A stretch of DNA of 64,000 nt from Ilumatobacteraceae bacterium (GCA_025358075.1 JANYKU010000097.1:1-64000), one strand, 5' to 3'; counted from the first letter of the stretch, positions 43,301 to 51,755 are shown. Numbers and translations are program-made. The notes: generated by a model from the sequence alone, not told the origin.

Positions 43301-43835
43301 ACGTGGATTGGCCGACCAGGATCCGGCCAGGCGGTGCCACTTCTTGCAGCCGTGACGCTGTGTTGACCACGTCACCCATGGCCGTGTACTCGGTGCCGGC
43401 GACCGCGCCGACGAGGACCTCGCCGGTGTTGATGCCGACGCGCATGCGGATGCCATCGCTGCCAGATAGCCCCGACGTTCCGACGAAGTGGGCGAGGGTC
43501 GTCTGCATGCGCAGTGCCGCCCGTACGGCTCGCTCGGCGTCGTCTTCATGAGCGACCGGCGCGCCGAACAGCGCCAAGATGCCGTCGCCGAGGATCTTGT
43601 CGACCCGACCGCCGAAGGCGGTGATGTCGTCGACGAGCAGTTGGAAGCACGAGTCGATCAGCCGCTTGACCGCCTCAGGATCGCGATGCTCCGCCAACGT
43701 GGTGAACCCGACGAGGTCGGCAAAGAGCACCGTGGTGATTCGGCGCTCCTCCCCTCGAGACGTGACGGAGTACCCGCACGACGAGCAGAACCGGGCATCT
43801 GCCGCGATTTCGAAGGCGCAGGACGGGCACAACAT
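40392..43835 (-). CDS. Adenylate/guanylate cyclase-AAA ATPase-TPR regulator
   Basis: The 1147-aa protein starts with a zinc ribbon (CPSCAFEIAADARFCSSCG). A class III nucleotide cyclase domain at about residues 32-200 follows (TTVLFADLVGFTTLAE, GDGILALFGAP, RVGINTGEVLVG, GDVVNTASRLQ). Next is a MalT/LuxR-type AAA ATPase at about 225-560 (Walker A GDNGVGKSRL, INDLHWADPALIGLL), then ~500 residues of TPR-like helical repeats. The metal-binding Asp residues of the cyclase are present, so cyclic nucleotide synthesis is plausible. There is no C-terminal DNA-binding domain. Such proteins are abundant in actinobacteria as signal integrators. Monocistronic. Confidence 0.9.
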   Translation of the reverse strand: MLCPSCAFEIAADARFCSSCGYSVTSRGEERRITTVLFADLVGFTTLAEHRDPEAVKRLIDSCFQLLVDDITAFGGRVDKILGDGILALFGAPVAHEDDAERAVRAALRMQTTLAHFVGTSGLSGSDGIRMRVGINTGEVLVGAVAGTEYTAMGDVVNTASRLQEVAPPGRILVGQSTYALASQAIRFEPAGQLETKGREQCVGAWLAVEATAPPGSRSRRGRNGPLIGREPECAIGRAALDLVSTAHRSVLLAISGDNGVGKSRLADELIDYLHNTVDAGIVEGACVPYGEANVWFPIANALSRDLDLDPTLPVDGIRALARKRAVELLANVDDAEIERMVDVFIHLLGHPSPIDKLEAPAARAAIHRAVSRVIELRTKERPIVLSINDLHWADPALIGLLEHLVTSLSRHPFALITAMRPGSDVAWPPHNERATVVSLNLQPLGQAATEELAAQLLGDQCADPKLLTALYERSGGNPLFLHELAALAAAGGGIRELPNSLRALIIARLDQLSSAQRQIIENAAILGTSGSMASLQTFADELGQRFDPAHARELDDLGLLELRGRRWEFRSDSVRDAAYQTLTKAARARRHAGVAKAMGMANFPAGLDDRAHHAATAAELVKELGPVEGVSSTIRAEAIKLLTDAAARADDSGSLRTAVRHASRALELLPHGPEHEEDRVQLQLIRAEALLDLRDFDAAKADLDSALASAVQRGDVASEGDAHRLLGSMHHAGSRLDEARLELGQAVDLLRTVDRPDRLARALRARGFIELFGGSLIDAEWFFGEADTLYRLLDDQRGLAWLEQHRAWISFLSGDMGLARDRLNHAADAFDKLGDRSGVGWAFGLLAFVEFFERHFAEAEALAELVIREADQRGDEWAVGMMQTLLADLRLWQGDLADAANLAEQARSRFKKLKDKYGLMQATAPLLRAQIALGQAGAAQRSTEELLTMADVSVQGPFPLMAVAGAAMHRGDGATAVAIAERALSVTDEMNGAAFEPHIARLVGLMQLGRIDDARIAFAELPPLALVHPFTNAAATLLYATLGLPKQALEHSDDVSHAAGATYLDEVFAYIGAASAHAQLDDKAQTTLSIEAAVVRALDVGDVVAIALATNAYQHLIGRPHPAFDQPTQLESGWLTVIGNLPVGSR

Positions 43836-43975
43836 CGGACTTGAGCGTAGGACACATCGGCGCGACTGCGAACTCGTAATCCGTCGAATACTCCCTCGAA
43901 AGCGGCATCGTTCCGACGCACGTCACCAAAACTACTGATGCATGCCACGGTCGGTTATTGATACAACTTAGGTCT

Positions 43976-44719
43976 ATGACAGAGACATTGACGACGAGCA
44001 CAGCCGCGGGCGCTGTCGATGCCGTGAAGATCTACGGGGAGGGCGACAGCGAAGTTCGGGCACTCGACGGCGTGACGGTCGCCTTCGAAGCCGGGAAGTT
44101 CACCGCCATCATGGGGCCGTCCGGATCCGGGAAGAGCACGCTCATGCACTGCCTGGCCGGACTCGATTCGCTGACCTCGGGTGCCGTCTACATCGGCGAC
44201 ACCTATCTCGCCGCACTCAACGACAAGGCCCTCACTGTGCTTCGCCGCACCGCTGTCGGATTCATCTTCCAGGCCTACAACCTCGTGCCGACGCTGAACG
44301 CCTACGAGAACATCACCTTGCCATTGCTTCTCGGCGGCTCAGATGGCGACCAGGCGTGGATCGACAAGGTCATCGACACCGTCGGCCTGCGTGATCGGTT
44401 GAAGCACCGCCCTAGCGAGTTGAGCGGCGGACAGCAGCAACGTGTGGCGGTGGCTCGGGCGATGGCCAGCAAGCCCACGATCATCTTCGCCGACGAGCCG
44501 ACCGGCAACCTCGACAGCCATGCAGGCGGCGAGATCCTGGCCTTCATGCGCAGCGCAGTCACCGATCTCGGCCAGACCATCGTGATGGTCTCTCACGATC
44601 CCAACGCGGCGAGTCACGCCGACCGGGTGATCTTCCTCGCCGACGGGAAGGTGGTCGATGAGATGCTTGCGCCGACTGCCGACAGCGTGCTCGACCGGAT
44701 GAAGCGATTTGGTGACTGA
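43976..44719 (+). CDS. ABC transporter ATPase (LolD/MacB-type)
   Basis: ATG 43976 is preferred over the track's TTG 43958. The ~247-aa protein has Walker A GPSGSGKST, the Q-loop IFQAYNLVPTLNAYENI, signature LSGGQQQRVAVARAMA, Walker B IIFADEPTGNLD and the H-loop VSHD. These are the hallmarks of the MacB/LolD family that powers FtsX-type permeases (mechanotransmission or lipoprotein/drug export). The permease gene starts 3 bases after its stop. Confidence 0.95.
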   Translation: MTETLTTSTAAGAVDAVKIYGEGDSEVRALDGVTVAFEAGKFTAIMGPSGSGKSTLMHCLAGLDSLTSGAVYIGDTYLAALNDKALTVLRRTAVGFIFQAYNLVPTLNAYENITLPLLLGGSDGDQAWIDKVIDTVGLRDRLKHRPSELSGGQQQRVAVARAMASKPTIIFADEPTGNLDSHAGGEILAFMRSAVTDLGQTIVMVSHDPNAASHADRVIFLADGKVVDEMLAPTADSVLDRMKRFGD

Positions 44720-44722
44720 GCG

Positions 44723-47263
44723 ATGTTCAAGCTGGCGCTGAAAGGCATCATGGCTCGCAAGGGCCGGTTGCTGCTCACTTCTCTTGCCGTCATCCTCGGC
44801 ACCTCGTTCCTGGCCGGTACGTTCATCTTCTCCGACACGCTGACCAAGTCGTTCCACGACCTTTTCGCGGGAGTGTTCGAAGACACCGATGCCTACGTCC
44901 GTTCGTCGCAGGTGATCGAAGGCGATTTCGGTGCACAGGAACGACAGCGCATCCCCGATTTGTTGACCGCCGAGGTTGCCAAGGTGCCCGGCGTACGAAT
45001 CGCCGAGGGCAACGTGTTCGGGTTCGCCCGCGTTGTCGGAAAAGATGGCAAGCCCGTCGGTTCCAGCGGCAACGGCCCGCCGACGTTCGGGTCGTCGATC
45101 GCGCCAGACGAGGCGTTCTGGACGATCACGGAAGGCCGGCTGCCGAAGAGTGGCGACGAGGTGGCCCTCGACGCTGGGGTGACCAAGAAGGCCGGCTACA
45201 AGGTCGGCGACAAAGTGAAGGTGGTTGCCCAGGCCGGCTCGCGTCAGTTCACCTTGGTAGGCGTTGCCAAGTACGGCGATGTATCTTCTCCAGGCGGTGC
45301 AACGTTCGCGCTCTTCGACCTGGCAACAGCACAGGCGTTCGTCGGGCGCCCGGGCTTCATCGATGCCGTGGTAGTGCGTGGCGACGGCAGCGTGTCGGAT
45401 GCGCAGCTCGCCAAGACAATTCAGGCGTCGCTGCCGGCGAGCACCAAGACCGAGACCCTCACGGGCGCGCAGATCACCAAGGAGAACCAGGACGCGATCG
45501 AGAAGGGTCTGAGCTTCTTCAAGATCTTCCTCACGGTCTTCTCGCTCATTGCCATGGGCGTCGCCTGCTTCGTGATCTACAACGTGTTCTCGATCACGGC
45601 CGCCCAGCGCCAGCGCGAGAACGCGCTGCTGCGCGCGGTCGGGGCGCAGCGCGGTCAGGTCACTCGAGCGATGCTGCTGGAATCCGTGGCGGTCGGAGTG
45701 ATCGGGTCATTGCTCGGTCTGGTTGCCGGCCTCGGCGTTTCCATTGGGCTGAAGGGCTTCCTCGGCGTCATCGGTGTCACCTTCCCGTCGACAACGTTGC
45801 AGCTCCTGCCGCCCACCATCGTGACCACGATGGTCATCGGCACACTCGTCACGGTGCTCTCAGCGGTCATGCCGGCGTTGCGCGGCGGGCGCGTGTCGCC
45901 GTTGGCGGCGATGCGCGAATCGGCGATCGAGCACGTCGGCAGCAGCCGCAAGCGTGTGCTCGGTGGGTTGATCGTTGCGGCGATCGGTGGGGTCGGTATC
46001 GCAGCCACGCTCGCCGGAGCCAGCACCATCTTGCTCGGCCTCGGTGTGTTGATGGTCTGGATCGGCGTGTTGATCCTCGGTCCCGTCCTTGCGCTGATCG
46101 CGGCCAGGGTGATCGGCAAGCCAGTCGCTGCAGCATTCAAAGTGACCGGCAAGATGGCCCAGGGAAACGCCTCGCGCAATCCGAAGCGCACTTCTCGGGC
46201 GGCCGCGCCGGTTCTGATCGGAGTCGCGCTCGTTACCGCCGTCGCCCTGTTGGCATCGACCCTGAAGGCCCAGGTCCGCGAGATCTTCAGCAAGCAGTTC
46301 GTCGGCGACTACGTCGTGAAGACCAACGACTTCTCCGGGTTCGGTGGGCTCAGCCCGGATCTGGCCGATCAGCTCAACAAGATTCCGCAGGTCGAGGCCG
46401 CAGCCGGAATCGGCGTCAAGCTGGCACGTGTCAGTAACAAGGGTGCCACCGTCACTCTGGTCAACCCAGACACCGTGGGTGAGGTCTTCGATCTCCACCT
46501 CACCATTGGCTCGTATTCGAAGTTGTCGACCACGTCGATGATGGTCTCCGACAAGCGCGCCAAAGCGGATCACCTCAAGATCGGCGACGTGCTGAAGGTC
46601 AACTTGTCGGCACTCGGCGACGTGCCCCTGACGATCGTCGGCACCTACTCATCCGACGAACTAGCCGGCAGCTACGTGATCAACCGCGCTCTGTACGCGA
46701 ACACGTCGGGTAGCTACTTCGACTTCTCCGTGTTCATCAACACGGCGCCAGGCGTGAGCCCCGCCCAAGCGGAGGCGGCCATCAAGCCACTGGTCGCCCA
46801 ATATGGAACGGGCGAGTTGCAGAGCCGCAGTCAATACATCGACGATCAGGCATCTTCGATCAACACGCTGTTGGCGTTGATCTACGGGTTGCTCGCCTTG
46901 TCGATCATCATCGCTGCAGTCGGCATCGTCATCACGTTGCTGCTCTCCGTCTACGAGCGGCGCCACGAGATCGCGCTGCTTCGCGCCGTGGGAATGACGC
47001 GAGGTCAGGTGCGATCAACCGTCCGCTGGGAGAGCGTCATCACCAGCTTGCTCGGCGCCGTTCTGGGTGTGATCCTCGGCCTGCTCAGCGGTTACCTCTT
47101 CGTGCTGTCGCTGCGCGATCAAGGGGTGACAGTGTTCACCGTGCCAGTGCTCAGCACCATCGTGATCCTCGTGGTGGCGTTCATCGTCGGGGTCATCGCC
47201 GCGATCCTCCCCGCTCGTCAGGCGACCAGGGTCAACATCATCGAGGCGATCGCCACAACATGA
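44723..47263 (+). CDS. FtsX-family ABC transporter permease
   Basis: The 846-aa protein begins with a MacB-like helix (LLLTSLAVILGTSFLAGTFIF) and has an extracytoplasmic periplasmic-core-like domain. FtsX core 1 is at about residues 260-400 (NALLRAVGAQRGQVTRAMLLE), with a second helix pair and domain, and core 2 at about 715-840 (HEIALLRAVGMTRGQVRSTVRWE). It pairs with the ATPase encoded just upstream; together they form one exporter of unknown substrate. Its stop overlaps the DUF3052 start (ATGA). Confidence 0.9.
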   Translation: MFKLALKGIMARKGRLLLTSLAVILGTSFLAGTFIFSDTLTKSFHDLFAGVFEDTDAYVRSSQVIEGDFGAQERQRIPDLLTAEVAKVPGVRIAEGNVFGFARVVGKDGKPVGSSGNGPPTFGSSIAPDEAFWTITEGRLPKSGDEVALDAGVTKKAGYKVGDKVKVVAQAGSRQFTLVGVAKYGDVSSPGGATFALFDLATAQAFVGRPGFIDAVVVRGDGSVSDAQLAKTIQASLPASTKTETLTGAQITKENQDAIEKGLSFFKIFLTVFSLIAMGVACFVIYNVFSITAAQRQRENALLRAVGAQRGQVTRAMLLESVAVGVIGSLLGLVAGLGVSIGLKGFLGVIGVTFPSTTLQLLPPTIVTTMVIGTLVTVLSAVMPALRGGRVSPLAAMRESAIEHVGSSRKRVLGGLIVAAIGGVGIAATLAGASTILLGLGVLMVWIGVLILGPVLALIAARVIGKPVAAAFKVTGKMAQGNASRNPKRTSRAAAPVLIGVALVTAVALLASTLKAQVREIFSKQFVGDYVVKTNDFSGFGGLSPDLADQLNKIPQVEAAAGIGVKLARVSNKGATVTLVNPDTVGEVFDLHLTIGSYSKLSTTSMMVSDKRAKADHLKIGDVLKVNLSALGDVPLTIVGTYSSDELAGSYVINRALYANTSGSYFDFSVFINTAPGVSPAQAEAAIKPLVAQYGTGELQSRSQYIDDQASSINTLLALIYGLLALSIIIAAVGIVITLLLSVYERRHEIALLRAVGMTRGQVRSTVRWESVITSLLGAVLGVILGLLSGYLFVLSLRDQGVTVFTVPVLSTIVILVVAFIVGVIAAILPARQATRVNIIEAIATT

Positions 47264-47685
47264 CCGCCGGATACTCAGGCACGCCGTTGCCGAAGAAGCT
47301 CGGCATCGTCAGCGATGCGGTGTTCGTCGTGGTCGACCCGCCCGATGGCTTTGCCACGACGCTCGGTGACTACGGCGACGCGGTCTGGCAGAAGTCGTTG
47401 ATGGCGCCGGTCGACGTGGTAGTGGCGTTCTTCACCTCTCGATCGAAGCTGGTCGCCGCGTGGCCGAAGCTGACGGCGGCCGCCGCCACCGATGGCGGTG
47501 TGTGGATCGCCTGGCCGAAGAAGTCGAGCGGAGCGCCGACCGACATCACCGAAGACGTGCTGCGCGCCGAACTGTTGCCGACCGGGTGGGTCGACAACAA
47601 GGTCTGCGCGATCGACGACACGTGGAGCGGGTTGCGCTTCGTGTTGCGCAAGGAGCTGCGTCGGCCCGGCGACAAACGGCGCTGA
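47260..47685 (+). CDS. DUF3052 protein
   Basis: The 141-aa product reads MTAGYSGTPLPKKLGI, then VDPPDGFATTLGD and FFTSRSKLVAAWPKL, with the family's WIAWPKKSSG..TDITEDVLR..LLP.GWVDNKVCAID..WSGL.F. DUF3052 is an actinobacterial/proteobacterial family of unknown function. The 4-base overlap with the permease gene makes it the third gene of the ABC operon, although a functional tie is unproven. Confidence 0.9.
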   Translation: MTAGYSGTPLPKKLGIVSDAVFVVVDPPDGFATTLGDYGDAVWQKSLMAPVDVVVAFFTSRSKLVAAWPKLTAAAATDGGVWIAWPKKSSGAPTDITEDVLRAELLPTGWVDNKVCAIDDTWSGLRFVLRKELRRPGDKRR

Positions 47686-47697
47686 CGCGCCGACCGG

Positions 47698-48333
47698 TTA
47701 CTTGTTCGGTTGGGCGACAACTCGCAGGTACGGCTTGATCGTCTTCCAGCCCTGGGGGAAGAGCTTCTCGGCTTCTTCGTTGGTGACGGGGCCGCCGATG
47801 ATCACGTCGTCGCCGTCGACCCAGTTGGCCGGGGTGGCCACCCGGTACTTCGCGGTCAACTGCAGGCTGTCGATCACTCGCAGGATCTCGTCGAAGTTAC
47901 GACCGGTCGAGGCCGGGTAGGTGAGGGTCAGCTTGACCTTCTTGTCGGGGCCGATGACGAACACCGAACGCACGGTCATCGTGTCGCTGGCGTTGGGGTG
48001 GATCATGTCGTAGAGGTCGGCCACCTTGCGATCCGGGTCGCCGATCATCGGGAAGTTCACCGGCGTGCCCTGTGTCTCGGCGATGTCTTCTTCCCACCTG
48101 ACGTGGCTCTCGACGGGATCGACGGACAGACCGATGACCTTGACGTTGCGCTTGTCGAACTCCGGCTTGATCTTGGCGACGTAGCCCAGCTCGGTCGTGC
48201 AGACCGGCGTGAAGTCCTTCGGGTGGCTGAACAGCACCCCCCACGAATCGCCGAGCCAATCGTGGAAGTGGATCTCGCCCTGCGTGGTGTCGGCGGTGAA
48301 ATCCGGAGCGGTGTCTCCGAGGCGAACGGTCAT
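47698..48333 (-). CDS. 1-Cys peroxiredoxin (Prx6/AhpC-TSA family)
   Basis: I use ATG 48333, preceded on the minus strand by AAAGGA; the track's extension covers the promoter. The ~211-aa enzyme has the peroxidatic site FSHPKDFTPVCTTELG (Cys ~45), VIGLSVDPVESH and the Prx6-type C-terminal domain ending PANWVDGDDVIIGG...FPQGWKTIKPYLRVV. It reduces H2O2 and organic hydroperoxides in the cytosol. No resolving Cys is evident, as expected for the 1-Cys class. It is divergent from an ArsR gene. Confidence 0.9.
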   Translation of the reverse strand: MTVRLGDTAPDFTADTTQGEIHFHDWLGDSWGVLFSHPKDFTPVCTTELGYVAKIKPEFDKRNVKVIGLSVDPVESHVRWEEDIAETQGTPVNFPMIGDPDRKVADLYDMIHPNASDTMTVRSVFVIGPDKKVKLTLTYPASTGRNFDEILRVIDSLQLTAKYRVATPANWVDGDDVIIGGPVTNEEAEKLFPQGWKTIKPYLRVVAQPNK

Positions 48334-48368
48334 GACGGTTCCTTTGCTCGATGTGGCGGTGGCGTACT

Positions 48369-48395
48369 GATCAACACTAGGCGGATCAACACTAG
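48369..48395. repeat. Short direct repeat in the peroxiredoxin/ArsR divergent promoter
   Basis: GATCAACACTAG occurs at 48369-48380 and 48384-48395 (period 15 bp), about 35-60 bases upstream of the peroxiredoxin start. It may be a regulator site or a small local duplication. Confidence 0.45.
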
Positions 48396-48446
48396 CCAAT
48401 ACCCGACTATTCCGGTCAAGATTGAATCCTCGACGTGAGGGTTGAC

Positions 48447-48466
48447 ATGTGACTAATTGGTCACAT
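48447..48466. promoter_or_regulatory. ArsR-type palindromic operator
   Basis: ATGTGAC (48447-48453), six bases, GTCACAT (48460-48466) precede the ATG at 48479 by 12 bases. Architecture and spacing match the operator of the paralogous ArsR-AHSA1 gene at 27.3 kb. It also lies in the promoter region of the divergent peroxiredoxin. Confidence 0.75.
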
Positions 48467-48478
48467 ATTATTGCCTCG

Positions 48479-48835
48479 ATGGACCCAGAGATGGACCCAG
48501 ACATGGACGCGGTGTTCAGAGCGCTTGCCGACCCGACCCGACGGTCGATCCTTGACGCGCTGTTCGATCACGACGGCCAGACGGTGCAGGCGTTGTGCAA
48601 CCGCTCTCCGGAGATGACCAGGTTCGGCGTGATGAAGCACCTCGCAGTGCTCGAAGCGGCCAATCTGGTCACCACCAAGCGGGTCGGGCGCACCAAGCAG
48701 CACTTCCTCAACCCGGTCCCGATCGGCGAGATCGCCGACCGGTGGATCAGCAAGTACGCCCAGCCATTCACACGCGGGATGGTTGACCTGCGTCACGACC
48801 TCGAGCGCGGCCCAAGTAGAGCGAACACGGCATAG
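48479..48835 (+). CDS. ArsR-family transcriptional regulator
   Basis: The track's GTG 48449 lies inside the palindromic operator, so I use ATG 48479; ATG 48491 or 48503 are also possible in a repeated MDP start. The ~118-aa protein is a winged helix (FRALADPTRRSILDALFDHDG, RFGVMKHLAVLEAANLVTTKRVGRTKQHFLNPVPI), closely similar to residues 1-95 of the fused protein at 27.3 kb. It lacks metal-binding Cys residues. It is followed 8 bases later by an AHSA1 gene, its likely ligand-binding or regulated partner. Confidence 0.85.
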   Translation: MDPEMDPDMDAVFRALADPTRRSILDALFDHDGQTVQALCNRSPEMTRFGVMKHLAVLEAANLVTTKRVGRTKQHFLNPVPIGEIADRWISKYAQPFTRGMVDLRHDLERGPSRANTA

Positions 48836-48843
48836 GAGCCCCG

Positions 48844-49749
48844 ATGGCCATCACCAGGCACGTCTATCAGACCTTCATCAAAGCAACACCCGAACAGGTG
48901 TGGGATGCGATCGTCGAGCCCTCGTGGACACGTCGCTACTTCCACGGCACCGCCTTCGATTCGCCGCCGATGCAAGGCGAGGCGTATCGGACTTCGCTCG
49001 CCGACGGCCGACCTGCCATCGACGGAGTCATCGAGGAGATGGACCCGCCGAAGCGGCTGGTCATGACGTGGCACGTTCTGTACGACACGGCGATGTCGGC
49101 GGAGCCACCGAGCCGCGTCGAATGGCTCGTCGAATCGGTGGGTGACGGTTTGACACGACTGCGGCTCGAACACGGCGACCTCGGCCTCAGCCCGCTCACT
49201 TGGGCCAACGTCAAAGACGGTTGGGCGTGGGTGCTCGATGGCCTGAAGACGTTGATCGAAACCGGCGCGACCCTCCCGGCGTTGACCGCCGTGCTCACGC
49301 CGATCGACGACACGGCCGGCGAATGGCATCGCGCTCAGGGCATCGAGTGCAACAACTCGACGTGGGAGATGATCGAAGCCGAGCGGAATCCGGAGAACGA
49401 CGAGGAGATGTTGCGCCGCGCGTATGCGTCCTCGTATCACTGGGCACGCGCGGCGCGTCGTGGTCCGGTCAACGATGCCCGCGGAGCGTGGTTGTTGGCC
49501 AGGGTGCAATTGCTGGTCGGTCAACCCGGGGTTTCGTTGCGTTACGCCGATCGCTGCATGGCCGTGTGCAGCGAGAACGGTCTCGAGGATTTCGATCTGG
49601 CGTACGCACACGAGTCCAGAGCTCGCGCCTTGAAGGCCCTGGGCGATGACGTTGGCGCAGCTCAGAGCTGGGAAATGGCCAAGGCGGTGCCGGTTGCCGG
49701 GGCAGAGGACAAGGCCATCCTCGACGCCGACCTCGCGGTCGGTCCGTAG
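48844..49749 (+). CDS. AHSA1/SRPBCC-domain protein with helical C-terminal extension
   Basis: The 301-aa protein has an N-terminal AHSA1 barrel (HVYQTFIKATPEQVWDAIVEPSWTRRYFHGTAF, LEHGDL, WAWVLDGLKTLIETG) to about residue 145. A Trp/Ala-rich helical extension follows (EMLRRAYASSYHWARAARRG, LLARVQLLVGQPGVSLRYADRCMAVC) resembling TPR-like repeats. The barrel pairs functionally with the ArsR gene immediately upstream. The fused version at 27.3 kb lacks this extension. Confidence 0.85.
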   Translation: MAITRHVYQTFIKATPEQVWDAIVEPSWTRRYFHGTAFDSPPMQGEAYRTSLADGRPAIDGVIEEMDPPKRLVMTWHVLYDTAMSAEPPSRVEWLVESVGDGLTRLRLEHGDLGLSPLTWANVKDGWAWVLDGLKTLIETGATLPALTAVLTPIDDTAGEWHRAQGIECNNSTWEMIEAERNPENDEEMLRRAYASSYHWARAARRGPVNDARGAWLLARVQLLVGQPGVSLRYADRCMAVCSENGLEDFDLAYAHESRARALKALGDDVGAAQSWEMAKAVPVAGAEDKAILDADLAVGP

Positions 49750-49900
49750 GGTTGCGCATCGAACTACGCCGGGCGCGCTACGGGTGCCCGCGATCGTGGC
49801 AGGCCAATGGGGAACTTTGCCTCTAGCCCTGACGGAATCTTGCCGATACTGTTTTTGACGGGGCGGATCCCTGTCACGTCAATCTCACGGGAGCGCGTAC

Positions 49901-50527
49901 ATGTTCTGCACCGGATTCCATCGTCGAACAGTTGTCGGTATCGCGGCCGCGCTGACGGTGGCGATCAGTGCGATGGCGTACGACCAGGTTCATGCCGCGC
50001 CCACCGCCATCGCCAGGTTGGAGCTTGCGGCAACCGCGCTGAAACCGGCGAAGCGCTTGGCGTTCCCGGACACGCTCCAGACGGGTCCGATCATGTTCCC
50101 GATGGATCCGTTGCCAGTGTGCGCGCTGAGCAAGACCAGCTTCGGTCAACCCCGCAGCAACGGGACTCGCACGCATGAGGGAATCGACCTGATGGCCAGC
50201 CTCGGCCAGCACGTCTACGCCGTCGACAACGGTGTGCTCTGGAAGCAGGCGATCGACGGCCCAACAGCGTTGCTGTCGGGCAATGCCTGGTATGTGAAGC
50301 TGGCCGATGGTACGTACTACTTCTACGCCCACCTCTCGGCGTTCGCGCCGGGGTTGAAAGTGGGCGACACGGTGACCAAGGGCCAGGTGATCGGTCTCGT
50401 CGGTGACACCGGCGACGCGGGCCCGGGCAACTACCACCTGCACTTCGAGGTCCATCCCAAAGGTGGTGCCGCGGTGGATCCGTATCCGCTGCTCACCATC
50501 CCCTCGACTTGCAAGGTCTCTGCCTGA
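49901..50527 (+). CDS. M23 (LytM-type) peptidase
   Basis: The 208-aa protein has a signal peptide (VVGIAAALTVAISAMAYDQVHA). The LytM domain contains zinc ligands in THEGIDLMA (His ~91, Asp) and the catalytic HLHFEVHP near residue 178, with KGQVIGLVGDTGDAGPGNYH between. Members cleave peptidoglycan cross-bridges or act as non-catalytic regulators; all ligands appear present here. The 150-base upstream gap holds nothing I recognise. Confidence 0.9.
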   Translation: MFCTGFHRRTVVGIAAALTVAISAMAYDQVHAAPTAIARLELAATALKPAKRLAFPDTLQTGPIMFPMDPLPVCALSKTSFGQPRSNGTRTHEGIDLMASLGQHVYAVDNGVLWKQAIDGPTALLSGNAWYVKLADGTYYFYAHLSAFAPGLKVGDTVTKGQVIGLVGDTGDAGPGNYHLHFEVHPKGGAAVDPYPLLTIPSTCKVSA

Positions 50528-50557
50528 CTCACGATGGTCGGCAAGTAGTGTCGAAGC

Positions 50558-50869
50558 GTGAGCATCGCCGTCGCCTTGGAAGAACTGGCCGCAAAGGTCG
50601 CCGACTATCCCTACTGCTACCTCGTCACGACCGGTGAAGAGCGGTCGCATCTGCTGGCGGTGAAGCCGACCGTCGTCGAAGCAGGTTTGCGTTGCGAGAC
50701 CGGTCACTCCAGCCGCGCAAACGTGGTGCGCAACCCGTTGGTGGTGCTGCTGTTCCCACCGGTCGAGCCCGATGGGTTCTCGATGATCGTCGATGGCGAG
50801 GGTGAGGTCAACGGCGACGGGGTCGTCGTGACCCCGACGTGGGCCGTGCTGCACCGTCCTGCGATGTGA
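50558..50869 (+). CDS. Pyridoxamine 5'-phosphate oxidase-like (flavin-binding) protein
   Basis: GTG start, 103 aa. The sequence YPYCYLVTTGEERSHLLAVKPTVVEAGLRCETGHSSRANVVRNP has the split-barrel pattern of PNPOx-like proteins, with VVLLFPPVEPDGFSMIVDGEGEV following. It is shorter than most members and probably binds FMN, F420 or heme as a dimer. It is 31 bases after the M23 gene. Confidence 0.75.
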   Translation: MSIAVALEELAAKVADYPYCYLVTTGEERSHLLAVKPTVVEAGLRCETGHSSRANVVRNPLVVLLFPPVEPDGFSMIVDGEGEVNGDGVVVTPTWAVLHRPAM

Positions 50870-50879
50870 GGCTGACGCC

Positions 50880-51755
50880 TCAGCTGCTGGAGATGTCGAG
50901 GCCGAAGGCCGAGGCGAACGCGGCGAAGTAGTCGGCGTCGTCGTCGGGTGCGCCGAGGGCCACCCACGCTTCGTCCGACATGCCCTGGCGCCCGGCGACG
51001 ATCTCTGGCCCTGCCCAGCTGACCGCGTAACGCAGCTGCGGTTCGTCGGTGGTGATCGCATGATGGATCAGCCGACCGACCTCGAACGGGTCGGTCGCGT
51101 GCGCATGGCCGGCGGCGTAGAACTGGAACATGCGTCGATACTGAGCGTCGTAGGCGCCGGTCTGATTCGGCGCGTCGATGTTCTTGGCGAAGATGGCGCT
51201 CTTGGTGACGCCGGGCTCGATGATGACAACGCGAATGCCGAATGGCGCCAACTCCTGGGCGAGTCCTTCGCTCAATCCTTCCAGCGCCCACTTCGACGTG
51301 ACGTAGGGCGACTGGGCGAGGGCGGCGATGCGGCCGGCGATCGAGGTGATGTTGACGATCGCACCGCTGTGCCGAGCGCGCATGCCCGGCAGCACTTGTT
51401 GCAGGCAGCGCACAGCACCGCAGAGGTTGACGTTCATGATGTCGAGGTACGACGACGGCGGACATTCCTCGGCCACGGCGTTGCCACCGATACCGGCGTT
51501 GTTGACGAGCACGTCGGCGCGCCCACCGGTCTCGTCGAGGATCCGCGCAAAGCCGGCGCGCACCGATTCGTCGTCGGCCACGTCGAGCTCGACGAGGTTG
51601 ATCTCGACTCCGGCATCGGCTGCCATCGCCAGCAACTTGCCTGCCTTGTCGACACTCCGCACGGTGCCGTAGACGTCGTGGCCTTGTTGGGCGAGGTGAA
51701 TGGCAGTGGCGCGGCCGATGCCGCTGTTGGCGCCGGTGACGACGGAGATGGTCAT
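50880..51755 (-). CDS. Short-chain dehydrogenase/reductase
   Basis: The 291-aa enzyme has TGANSGIGRATAIHLA, the VLVNNAGIGG strand, NVNLCGAVRCLQQVLPGM, SGAIVNITSIAG, and the catalytic YVTSK, then VVIIEPGVTKSAIF: a classical SDR. Cofactor NADP(H) is suggested by GTVRSVDKAG after the second strand. Its start overlaps the stop of the methyltransferase gene by 4 bases (ATGA), so both are co-translated. Substrate unknown. Confidence 0.9.
   Translation of the reverse strand: MTISVVTGANSGIGRATAIHLAQQGHDVYGTVRSVDKAGKLLAMAADAGVEINLVELDVADDESVRAGFARILDETGGRADVLVNNAGIGGNAVAEECPPSSYLDIMNVNLCGAVRCLQQVLPGMRARHSGAIVNITSIAGRIAALAQSPYVTSKWALEGLSEGLAQELAPFGIRVVIIEPGVTKSAIFAKNIDAPNQTGAYDAQYRRMFQFYAAGHAHATDPFEVGRLIHHAITTDEPQLRYAVSWAGPEIVAGRQGMSDEAWVALGAPDDDADYFAAFASAFGLDISSS

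Noticed and set aside
49750-49900. c-di-AMP (ydaO) riboswitch before the M23 gene
   Set aside because: M23 genes in actinobacteria sometimes have one, but the conserved core sequence is not visible.
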